Source: Anaerolineales bacterium
GTDB taxonomy: Bacteria; Chloroflexota; Anaerolineae; 4572-78; NAK82
Length of the DNA: 22,055 bases
Direction: 5' to 3'
NCBI GenBank assembly: GCA_024643945.1
Contig: JAHELX010000028.1
Coordinates: 1 to 22,055, forward strand
Under the pieces are notes generated by a model. It had not been told where the DNA came from. It saw nothing but the letters and a program-made list of their open reading frames with translations, and did no database searches. Numbering within the stretch: position 1 is the stretch's first letter; every line of letters starts with the position of its first letter. A program made the position numbers and the translations under genes. Of this stretch, positions 1 through 5,527 are shown one piece after another.

Positions 1-1
1 G

Positions 2-112
2 ACGGTCCAACACTGGAACGGGGTACCCGTGCTGGATAGTAGTGGTCAGCCCCTGCTCGAGTCAGTGGGGTTCTATCGCGATTACCCGGGAATGACGTGG
101 GAAAAGTTTTAG
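2..112 (+). CDS. 3' end of an unidentified gene (partial)
   Basis: An open frame enters from the left edge and ends at TAG 110-112, giving 36 residues that finish with GFYRDYPGMTWEKF. The composition looks like a genuine protein C-terminus, and the DNA turns AT-rich immediately after the stop, as expected at a gene end. I do not recognise the family. The tail is vaguely like the end of large helicase-type proteins, but 36 residues are too few to assign a function. The start and most of the gene lie outside the window. Confidence 0.5.
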   Translation, partial: TVQHWNGVPVLDSSGQPLLESVGFYRDYPGMTWEKF

Positions 113-171
113 CGCATTGATGTGCTCCACTTTGGAATTGTTGATAATAAGAATTTTAAGGTACAAAAAGT

Positions 172-279
172 CTAATTTGTGGTATAATAGATAATCATGT
201 CTGTATATTACAGCGAGAGTGTAGTGGAAAGCTGCACTCGTCCAAACGACGACAAGCCGCCATAGTACCACAAATTTAG
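172..279. repeat. Inverted-repeat element of about 108 bp with nested hairpin
   Basis: CTAATTTGTGGTA (172-184) is matched by TACCACAAATTTAG (266-279). The arms are reverse complements apart from one extra A, with an 11-bp perfect core. Inside lies a second imperfect stem, roughly CGAGAGTGTAG near 212-222 against CTGCACTCG near 233-241. This could be a structured RNA, a small MITE-like element, or chance symmetry in AT-rich DNA. No coding capacity is seen inside. Confidence 0.35.
180..188 (+). promoter_or_regulatory. Possible extended -10 promoter
   Basis: TGGTATAAT at 180-188 is a perfect -10 hexamer with the TG of an extended -10. The -35 position (GGTACA, 160-165) is poor. It points rightward towards the CPBP pseudogene about 430 bp away and lies in the left arm of the inverted repeat. 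No start codon with a ribosome-binding site follows closely. Confidence 0.3.
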
Positions 280-283
280 GTAT

Positions 284-307
284 CTCCTTCTACTCCTCCT
301 TCTACTC
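284..307. repeat. Tandem repeat, 2 x 12 bp
   Basis: Two perfect adjacent copies of CTCCTTCTACTC, followed by a partial third (CTTCG). It is a short pyrimidine-rich tract of low complexity with no recognised role. Confidence 0.6.
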
Positions 308-613
308 CTTCGATCTCCCCAATATTTCCCGCGCCTTTGTCGATCCAGTAGGACGCACGTTTTTCCATCTATATACCGTTGCCCGGCTATTATCCGGAAA
401 AGTATCGCCGGGGCGCAATCCATATCGTCACTGTTGGTGTGCCATGCGAAGTCAGGCACGCAGTTGCCACACTGCAGGGCAGTGGGATGTAGCCCGATGT
501 TCGCCATGGGTATCCTACCCACATATGCATCACTGGTGGACATTGCTACCCGACCAGCTATAGTCCTAATCAAAGGCTGTCACGACGTCTCGTGACTGAT
601 CGGGGTCAAGAAT

Positions 614-1081
614 ATGAAGGCGCAAGCACAAGCGATGTCCCGTACCTGGCGGCCGAAAAAGATCGTGCAGTTTCCTCTCACACGTATCGTCCTGGCGCTG
701 GCGTTCGTCCTGGCTGGCGTCGCAGCGGCGCAATACAGTCTGCGATTGCTAGGGGCGGCCCTGGCGCTCGCGAATCCGGTGATCATCAATCTGCTAGCGT
801 TGATGATCGTTGTGGCTGCCACGTGTGTTAGCTACCACCTTTACGTGTGCCATGTTGAGCATCGTCCCGTTACCGAGTTGGCGCGCGCTGGGGCCTTCCA
901 GGAGTTGAGTACAGGAGCCCTCATAGGCATGGGATTGTTCACAAGCACGATTGGCATCTTGTGGCTCTTGGGCTATTACCGGGTTACCGGAACCAATGGT
1001 TGGCCGGTGGTCATCGCAGCGCTGGCAGGCGCCACGGCAAGTGCCGTGGTGTAAGAAATCGTCTTCCGGGGCATCATCTAG
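614..1081 (+). pseudogene. CPBP-family intramembrane metalloprotease, broken
   Basis: The frame starts at ATG 614 and encodes 146 residues with about four hydrophobic segments (around residues 22-45, 53-77, 97-117 and 128-145), then stops at TAA 1052-1054. Reading on in the same frame gives EIVFRGII, then another stop at 1079-1081. CPBP (Abi/Rce1-like) membrane proteases carry the catalytic motif EExxxR, usually seen as EEIxFRGxx. Here the TAA sits exactly where the first glutamate codon (GAA or GAG) belongs, so one G-to-T change explains it. The remaining roughly 80 residues with the other catalytic helices are missing. Intact members are integral membrane proteins involved in prenyl-protein processing or bacteriocin immunity. 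I infer a dead gene. The upstream ribosome-binding site is weak. Confidence 0.65.
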
Positions 1082-1163
1082 TGGTGAATTTTAAATCGCA
1101 TTGCTCTTTCCCTTCTTGTTGTCTAAACGACGAGAAAGCACTCATCTTGATGAGTGCCGGGGG

Positions 1164-1220
1164 CAGTTTTGGGTCATGCCCAGGACCGTTGGCGGACAGT
1201 TTTATGTCATGCCCAGGACC
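1164..1220. repeat. Pair of 24-bp direct repeats, possible insertion-sequence end
   Basis: Positions 1164-1187 and 1197-1220 are identical except for two bases (CAGTTTTGG... against CAGTTTTAT..., both ending GTCATGCCCAGGACC), with a 33-bp period. Multiple short repeats near a terminus are a feature of some insertion-sequence families such as IS21. No transposase or opposite end is visible here, so a decayed mobile-element end is only an inference. Confidence 0.4.
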
Positions 1221-1361
1221 TGCTACGGCAGCCCTCGCTGCAGCGGGCGACCGGCCGCAGCATCCAATGCTCCAACGTAACCCAGGTCATCTTACTCACC
1301 CCCTTTCTCGTCAGGTTTGAATGATCAGCGCGCTGTTCTGGATTGCAAATCGATGGACTGA

Positions 1362-1381
1362 GCAATCGGTGAGCCGATTGC
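1362..1381 (-). terminator. Stem-loop downstream of arsM
   Basis: GCAATCGG-TGAG-CCGATTGC forms a perfect 8-bp stem with a 4-nt loop, about 64 nt past the arsM stop codon in the direction of arsM transcription. There is no clear U tract after it, so it may be a 3'-end-protecting hairpin or a factor-dependent stop rather than a classic intrinsic terminator. Confidence 0.35.
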
Positions 1382-1444
1382 CAACCTTTGAAGAAATCTA
1401 CAGGAGGTTCACAAAGTAACAGACGATTAGTTTCTCCTTATGCA

Positions 1445-2275
1445 TCAGCGCGGCTTAGTCGCCGTCACGCGGGCACTGTAGATCATGCGCTGGAGGACGG
1501 CGGGGTCAATCCCCTGGCCAAGCTGGTCGGCACCGTCGTCGATGCTTGCGTGGTCCGTCGTCTTTCCCTCAATGCTCACGTCCACAAAGCCGGCTGCTTC
1601 AATGGCCCCCACGTAGTCTTTGTCCACCCAGGCTCCGGCCACGCAGCTCGCCCAGGAATCGAGATCCTGCTTCAACTCCGGCGGCAACTCGTCGCGAGTC
1701 ACGATGTCACTTACGGCCAGACGGCCGCCAAGCCGCAGGACACGGTAGGCCTCGCGGAAGACTTGAGGCTTGTCAGCGGAGAGGTTGATGACGCAGTTAG
1801 AGATAATTACGTCCGCCGACTCGTCGGCCACCGGCAGATGCTCGATCTCGCCCAGCCGAAACTCAACGTTCTCTACCCCCATCTTGCGAGCATTGGCGCG
1901 TGCCTTTTCCAGCATGTCGGGAGTCATATCCACGCCGATGACGTGCCCGCTGGGACCAACCTGCTTGGCTGCCAGGAAGCAGTCGATGCCACCCCCGGAG
2001 CCCAGGTCTAACACTGTCGCGCCTGGCTGTAACGCGGCCAGGGTGACCGGGTCGCCGCAGCCGAGGGACATTCCGGTCACGTCGGAGGGCAACTCGGCCA
2101 CGTCAGGAGTTTCATAGAGTGCCTCTACCCGGGTGACATTCGGCGCTGTGTCACCGCAGCAGTCGCTCTCTCCACAGCAACTGGTGGCCCCCTTGTCAAA
2201 GTCGCGGACAATCTGTCCGTACCGTTGGCGCACGGCAGTTCGGACTTCTTCGGGCTGGATCGTGTTTTCAGACAT
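1445..2275 (-). CDS. arsM: Arsenite S-adenosylmethionine methyltransferase ArsM
   Basis: 276 residues. ArsM methylates As(III) stepwise with S-adenosylmethionine in the cytoplasm, producing methylated and volatile arsenicals. The SAM-binding motif LDLGSGGGIDCFLAA is clear, followed by GVDMTPDML. The three cysteines expected to bind arsenic are present in SLGCGDP, ISNCVINL and SWASCVAGA, and a Cys-rich CCGESDCCGD lies near the N-terminus as in bacterial family members. I place the start at ATG 2275 (MSENTIQPEE) because AGGAG lies 7 nt upstream. A longer frame to 2344 runs through the promoter and the arsR terminator and is not credible. It is preceded by its own promoter and operator, with arsR just upstream on the same strand. 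Confidence 0.93.
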   Translation of the reverse strand: MSENTIQPEEVRTAVRQRYGQIVRDFDKGATSCCGESDCCGDTAPNVTRVEALYETPDVAELPSDVTGMSLGCGDPVTLAALQPGATVLDLGSGGGIDCFLAAKQVGPSGHVIGVDMTPDMLEKARANARKMGVENVEFRLGEIEHLPVADESADVIISNCVINLSADKPQVFREAYRVLRLGGRLAVSDIVTRDELPPELKQDLDSWASCVAGAWVDKDYVGAIEAAGFVDVSIEGKTTDHASIDDGADQLGQGIDPAVLQRMIYSARVTATKPR

Positions 2276-2293
2276 GATTTGTCTCCTTTTATA

Positions 2294-2323
2294 TTGATAA
2301 ATTAACATATATCTATATGTCAA
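2294..2323 (-). promoter_or_regulatory. arsM promoter
   Basis: Read on the minus strand, TTGACA (2318-2323) is followed after 18 bp by TATCAA (2294-2299). The -35 is perfect and the -10 matches 4 of 6. It lies between the arsR terminator and the arsM ribosome-binding site, so arsM can be transcribed independently. The predicted start leaves only a very short leader of about 12 nt, so the exact -10 is uncertain. Confidence 0.5.
2305..2320. promoter_or_regulatory. Probable ArsR operator at arsM
   Basis: ACATATA-TC-TATATGT is a perfect 7-2-7 palindrome lying directly against and partly over the arsM -35 box. Its half, read CATATAGAT on the minus strand, recurs at the arsR promoter. AT-rich palindromes of this size over the promoter are usual targets of ArsR/SmtB-family repressors. 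Assigning ArsR as the ligand is inference from position and the shared motif. Confidence 0.5.
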
Positions 2324-2326
2324 CTC

Positions 2327-2350
2327 AAAAAAGAGGAGCCTCACGGCTCC
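2327..2350 (-). terminator. Intrinsic terminator overlapping the arsR stop codon
   Basis: On the minus strand GGAGCC-GTGA-GGCTCC is followed by TCTTTTTT. This is a perfect 6-bp GC-rich stem, a tetraloop and a U tract. The arsR stop codon TGA is in the loop. It should end arsR transcripts before arsM. Confidence 0.8.
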
Positions 2351-2538
2351 AGGTTGAGCCCCATCCTATGTCGTCTCAAGCGACGCTTCCATTGGTGCGA
2401 CACCGTCGGTTGTGTGACGTCCCCCAATTCGGCTACCAGGTCACTGACACAGTGCTCGCGGCAGCAGAGCAGTTTCATAATTCTCTGGCGAGTCTCGTCG
2501 GCTATAGCTTTGCCAAAGGTAACTGGGTCAGATGACAT
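2341..2538 (-). CDS. arsR: ArsR-family arsenic-responsive repressor, C-terminally truncated
   Basis: 65 residues from ATG 2538 (MSSDPVTFGKAIADETRQRIM). The protein contains the first helices and the helix-turn-helix of ArsR/SmtB repressors (CVSDLVAELGDVTQPTVSHQ), and a cysteine cluster LCCREHC next to the position where these proteins bind As(III). Family members are normally about 95-120 residues. Here the normal continuation (helix, beta-wing, C-terminal dimer helix) is replaced by WKRRLRRHRMGLNLEP and a stop inside a terminator stem-loop. I infer an internal deletion or decay, so DNA binding and dimerisation may be impaired. The start at 2538 is chosen because the longer frame extends into the -10 and operator region. 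The ribosome-binding site is weak (AAAGAG). Its promoter carries a plausible ArsR operator. Confidence 0.75.
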   Translation of the reverse strand: MSSDPVTFGKAIADETRQRIMKLLCCREHCVSDLVAELGDVTQPTVSHQWKRRLRRHRMGLNLEP

Positions 2539-2550
2539 ACTCTTTGCCCT

Positions 2551-2584
2551 ATCAAATAGACAATTGTAAATGCATCTATATGAT
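2551..2584. promoter_or_regulatory. Probable ArsR operator at arsR
   Basis: ATCAAATAGA (2551-2560) and TCTATATGAT (2575-2584) form an inverted repeat with one mismatch and a 14-bp spacer. It begins in the -10 box and extends towards the start codon, a classic repressor position. The right arm contains ATCTATATG, also found in the arsM operator. Confidence 0.5.
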
Positions 2585-2608
2585 ACACGAGTTCGCATTA
2601 TTTGTCAA
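2580..2608 (-). promoter_or_regulatory. arsR promoter
   Basis: On the minus strand TTGACA (2603-2608) is followed after exactly 17 bp by TATCAT (2580-2585), five of six matches to the -10 consensus. It points to the arsR start at 2538 with a leader of about 35 nt. Confidence 0.7.
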
Positions 2609-2693
2609 GGGGGGTTTTTGTGAGATTCGGCCTTGTTAGGGGCAACACTGGGCTATCTAGGGAGCAAGATGAGAGTTATTTTTGACGCTGTAA

Positions 2694-3713
2694 TTATGTT
2701 CGTGATTTCACGTTAATTGCCATAAGTTGGGCGTACTTGATAGCATTGATCAGGCTCTTCGGATTCGCTTTTCCGGTACCAGCAATGTCGAAGGCCGTAC
2801 CATGATCCACCGAAGTCCTGATGATGGGTAGCCCCAAGGTGATGTTAACACCACCCCAAAAGTCGACAATCTTTGCAGCGATATGCCCTTGATCGTGATA
2901 CTGAGCAATGATGGCGTCAAATTCCTTGCCTTCGAACATACGCACGAAGACGGTATCCGGCGGTATGGGCCACTCGTACACGTTTATACCCTCGGAACGT
3001 GCAATATCGATCGCCGGTTGAATCTGTTGGGCCTCTTCCACACCGAACAGACCCCCTTCACTGCTGTGGGGGTTAAGGCCTGCCACTCCCAATCGGGGGG
3101 CGGCGATACCCATTTGCTTAAGACCCTGCTGTGTTAAACGGATCACATCCAGAACACGTGCAGTTTTGCAACGCTCAACAGCCTGTTTTAGCGAACAGTG
3201 GGTGCTGACATGCGTTACTCGAAAATGGCCTGAGGCCAGCATCATGGTCACTTTTTTGCTTCCTGTCCGGACAGCGAATAGCTCCGTGTGACCGTCATAG
3301 TTGTACCCTGCTAGATTTAGCGCTTCCTTGTTAATGGGTGAGGTTACAACACCATCTACTTGGCCTTCGAGAGCCAGATCAATGGCACGAATTATATACT
3401 CATAAGCTGCCTTACCAGCACCAGCCTGAACTCGGCCAGTCTCCAGTCGGTCAAGATCTACATTCTTAAGATCCAGCACGTTCAAAATACCCGGTTCCCA
3501 ACATGCCTGCTGTATATGCTCAATAGACCGCACACTGTGCGGCTGCCCGATGACGGCAAATGCTCTTTCCATCACCTTTGCTTCACCCACACATACGATC
3601 CCGGTTGTCTCTTGAATGGCATCCGAAGTCACGACTTTCGCGATGATCTCTGGACCACATCCTGCCGGATCTCCCATGGTGACAGCCAATAGGGGGCGGT
3701 CGTCGGTAGTCAT
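2694..3713 (-). CDS. pdxA2: PdxA2-type 4-phosphohydroxyacid dehydrogenase (D-threonate/erythronate 4-phosphate type)
   Basis: 339 residues, the full family length. PdxA enzymes oxidise and decarboxylate 4-hydroxythreonine-4-phosphate. The PdxA2 branch acts on threonate or erythronate 4-phosphate and gives dihydroxyacetone phosphate, CO2 and NADH. Visible signatures are VTMGDPAGCGPEI (residues 11-23), DGHTELFA (140-147), the metal-ligand histidine regions THVSTH (167-172), NPHSSEGG (214-221) and YHDQGH (272-277), and the C-terminal GTAFDIAGTGKANP. The start at ATG 3713 follows AAAGGAG at good spacing. It lies 36 bp downstream of a DUF1537 kinase, the known genetic partner of PdxA2. That partnership, rather than sequence alone, favours PdxA2 over a vitamin B6 role, since no other B6 genes are nearby. 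Confidence 0.85.
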   Translation of the reverse strand: MTTDDRPLLAVTMGDPAGCGPEIIAKVVTSDAIQETTGIVCVGEAKVMERAFAVIGQPHSVRSIEHIQQACWEPGILNVLDLKNVDLDRLETGRVQAGAGKAAYEYIIRAIDLALEGQVDGVVTSPINKEALNLAGYNYDGHTELFAVRTGSKKVTMMLASGHFRVTHVSTHCSLKQAVERCKTARVLDVIRLTQQGLKQMGIAAPRLGVAGLNPHSSEGGLFGVEEAQQIQPAIDIARSEGINVYEWPIPPDTVFVRMFEGKEFDAIIAQYHDQGHIAAKIVDFWGGVNITLGLPIIRTSVDHGTAFDIAGTGKANPKSLINAIKYAQLMAINVKSRT

Positions 3714-3749
3714 GTTCTCTTCTCCTTTGATTTATGTTAGGATTCCGGT

Positions 3750-4949
3750 CTATTTCTTATGAAAGGCATCCACAGCCTTAATCAGTGAGTCTGTAGTGCC
3801 AAAGCCGCCTGCCTTAGTCACGACCGGCAAGCCTGACGCAACTCCACCAACCAGTTTTCCCCACGGTATACCGACCTGGAGTTCACCCAAGATATGCACC
3901 GCCGCCGTGTCGAGAGCCTGGCAGACTGCATGCGCCGTTTCTCCTCCTGTCAGCACAAGCCCAGCTATCTCAAACCCTTGACAAACTCGTAACGTCAACT
4001 CTCCCAAGGCCACTTCAATCGCGTGGCGCTCACTAGTCTGCCTGATTTCGGCGAGCGGGGCACGAATTATCGCGGATCTCCCTTCAGACATTGCCTCTAC
4101 GATAGCCAGCCATTGCTCGTCAGCCCTCTCATTCATCGCTATAGCAACCTCGATGATAGCTAGACCTCGCTCTAAGGCCACTCTATGTATTTGGGCGTGT
4201 GTCTTTGGATGACGGCTGCCGACAACGATAAGAACTGGAGCCGTGCTACTTCGTAATGTCGGCTCCGCTTCGATGCGCTGTGCCCCGACTAGTTGCCTGG
4301 CCCACACGTGCGCCAGTCCTAGCGCACCGCAAGGGAGATAATTACCTTCTATAATCGCCCGGCTGATCACCGTAAGATCGGCATCATCGCAGGCATCCAC
4401 AGTTACCATTCGACTGGGGGCGCTGGAAATAGCCTTGGCCAAAACATTAGCTCCCGCTTTAATGGTGTTTAGGTCGAAGTGAGTTGCCGCCAGGCCCAGC
4501 AATCTGTCCATATCCGATGTCACGGCTGGCCAGCATAGATCATGCGCAAAGTCGCTTTCGTGAAGCAGCACATCGTCGATCCAGAGTTTCCCACCACGAA
4601 TCCTTCGCCCTGCCTCGATCACTGCTGGGCAAACCACGGCTTTCTCTATGCCGGTCACCCTCAGCACGGACTCGACCTCGGACCTGATATGACCGCGCAT
4701 CGTCGAGTCGATCTTCTTAAAGATAAGCTTCCCATGGAATCGCTCGGCAGCTTCAGCCGCTCGCTGTTGAGCCGTAGCTACATCTGTGTCCCGGCTGTTC
4801 GTGCTTATGACCTGTACTGGTATGGCTAGAGCATCTGTCAGAGAGATGAGCAGCGCTGCCTCGAGCCCTGCCCTGACAAATTGCACCCCGGCGTCCATAG
4901 CACCGGTAAAGTCATCAGCGATAACACCAACAGAATAGTCAGCAATCAT
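3750..4949 (-). CDS. Four-carbon acid sugar kinase, DUF1537 family
   Basis: 399 residues from ATG 4949 (MIADYSVGVIADDFTGAMDAG). DUF1537 kinases phosphorylate threonate, erythronate or oxo-tetronates at O4 using ATP. The N-terminal substrate domain shows ADDFTGAMD (11-19) and KKIDSTMRGH. The C-terminal nucleotide domain shows VLIVVGSRHPKT, LTGGETAHA and VTKAGGFGTTDSL. A GTG at 5006 would add 19 residues, but family members begin a few residues before the ADDFTGA motif, so 4949 is preferred; its ribosome-binding site is weak. With the adjacent pdxA2 it forms the two-step route from a C4 sugar acid to dihydroxyacetone phosphate. D-threonate is the likeliest substrate, but D-erythronate or L-threonate cannot be excluded. 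A strong promoter about 250 bp upstream faces this gene. Confidence 0.88.
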   Translation of the reverse strand: MIADYSVGVIADDFTGAMDAGVQFVRAGLEAALLISLTDALAIPVQVISTNSRDTDVATAQQRAAEAAERFHGKLIFKKIDSTMRGHIRSEVESVLRVTGIEKAVVCPAVIEAGRRIRGGKLWIDDVLLHESDFAHDLCWPAVTSDMDRLLGLAATHFDLNTIKAGANVLAKAISSAPSRMVTVDACDDADLTVISRAIIEGNYLPCGALGLAHVWARQLVGAQRIEAEPTLRSSTAPVLIVVGSRHPKTHAQIHRVALERGLAIIEVAIAMNERADEQWLAIVEAMSEGRSAIIRAPLAEIRQTSERHAIEVALGELTLRVCQGFEIAGLVLTGGETAHAVCQALDTAAVHILGELQVGIPWGKLVGGVASGLPVVTKAGGFGTTDSLIKAVDAFHKK

Positions 4950-5204
4950 TCTCACGCCGTTGGTATTAGAGCAAACCAAAACCGTTCTCTTGCATTTGGT
5001 AAGCACACCGAGGTGGATGATTCAGAGTAGGCTTGGTAGAAAACATGAACCAAGACGGGCCAGGTGCTCTTGGTCTGAAAAGTGGCTCTGAGGCAAGTTG
5101 AAACCTGGGCATTCCTGACCACAGAAGGGCCTTTCGATCTCGAATTGCCTGCTATGGAAAAGTAAGCTTCCAGGATCAGATCCATCAGAAAGCGAACCAA
5201 TAAC

Positions 5205-5234
5205 ATTATAACACACCATAGTGCTCGAAGTCAA
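5205..5234 (-). promoter_or_regulatory. Promoter for the DUF1537 kinase-pdxA2 unit
   Basis: On the minus strand TTGACT (5229-5234) is followed after 18 bp by a perfect TATAAT (5205-5210). It faces the kinase gene with a predicted leader of roughly 250 nt. The first tandem repeat (5223-5240) covers its -35 box. Confidence 0.7.
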
Positions 5235-5260
5235 GCAATTATGCTCAAAAACAAGCAAAT
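5223..5260. promoter_or_regulatory. Tandem 18-bp repeat, candidate DeoR-family operator
   Basis: GCTCGAAGTCAAGCAATT (5223-5240) and GCTCAAAAACAAGCAAAT (5243-5260) match at 14 of 18 positions with a 20-bp period, about two helical turns. The shared core is GCTC-N5-CAAGCAA. They lie between the two outward-facing promoters, over or touching both -35 regions. DeoR-family regulators often bind directly repeated sites near their own promoter. The assignment to the adjacent regulator is inference. Confidence 0.55.
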
Positions 5261-5264
5261 ACCG

Positions 5265-5293
5265 TTGACATATAGGGAAAAGTTTGCTATAAT
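5265..5293 (+). promoter_or_regulatory. Consensus sigma70 promoter for the rightward cluster
   Basis: TTGACA (5265-5270), a 17-bp spacer and TATAAT (5288-5293) match the housekeeping consensus perfectly. The predicted start near 5300 leaves a leader of about 228 nt before the DeoR-family gene. Confidence 0.85.
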
Positions 5294-5458
5294 GGTTTCA
5301 TAAATGCTTAGTGTGAAGTAAAGTCATGCATAAACGAGCAGCATCCTCTACAGCCAGTGTTGCTTCAAACCATCCAGCGAACCACGCATCCTTTATCCTT
5401 TGAAGAGCAAAAGATGTCCTTAGGCACGCCTTTGGCCCTGTTCAAGGAACGAAACGCG

Positions 5459-5495
5459 GTTAAGTGTTAGTCATTGTATCTCCTAATCACTTAAC
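5459..5495 (+). promoter_or_regulatory. Stem-loop in the regulator leader
   Basis: GTTAAGTGTTAG (5459-5470) pairs with CTAATCACTTAAC (5483-5495) through 12 base pairs with one bulged base and a 12-nt loop. It lies 15 nt before the GGGAGG ribosome-binding site at 5511-5516. It could be a second operator (the DNA is a near-palindrome) or an RNA structure affecting translation. No U tract follows, so it is not an intrinsic terminator. Confidence 0.45.
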
Positions 5496-5527
5496 ATAAA
5501 GATTTGAATTGGGAGGATAACTGTACC

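Larger units (their letters stand above)
113..613. other. Gene-poor intergenic region
   Basis: About 500 bp without a convincing gene. It contains an AT-rich block (130-205) with an extended -10 promoter-like site, an inverted repeat enclosing a smaller hairpin (172-279), and two perfect tandem copies of CTCCTTCTACTC (284-307). A minus-strand open frame covers 208-573, but it has no ribosome-binding site and reads the CT repeat as an Arg/Ser-rich run, so I do not call it a gene. Confidence 0.5.
1082..1444. other. Intergenic region with repeat remnant and hairpins
   Basis: 363 bp between the CPBP pseudogene and the end of arsM without a supported gene. It contains a 7-bp perfect hairpin (CACTCAT-CTTG-ATGAGTG, 1139-1156), two 24-bp direct repeats (1164-1187 and 1197-1220) and an 8-bp perfect stem-loop (1362-1381). 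An AGGAGG at about 1402-1407 is not followed by a usable start codon. Confidence 0.5.
4950..5527. other. Divergent control region between the kinase/pdxA2 unit and the deoR-type unit
   Basis: 578 bp without a supported gene. It contains two opposed sigma70-type promoters (5205-5234 leftward, 5265-5293 rightward), a tandem 18-bp repeat between them (5223-5260), and leaders of about 230-250 nt on each side. The rightward leader ends in a stem-loop (5459-5495) just before the ribosome-binding site. Open frames on the minus strand here lack ribosome-binding sites and any recognisable protein features. Confidence 0.7.

Noticed and set aside
208..573. Minus-strand open frame of 121 codons in the left intergenic region
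   Set aside because: It has no ribosome-binding site at its ATGs, an Arg/Ser run made by the CTCCTTCTACTC tandem repeat, and no recognisable domain, and it overlaps the inverted-repeat element.
1388..2011. Plus-strand open frame of 207 codons antisense to arsM
   Set aside because: It is a mirror of the GC-rich arsM coding strand. The arsM protein is unmistakable, and the AGGAGG near 1402 has no start codon placed to use it.
2701..2712. CGTGATTTCACG palindrome at the end of pdxA2 as a terminator
   Set aside because: The stem is only 5 bp, lies within the last codons, and lacks a U tract.
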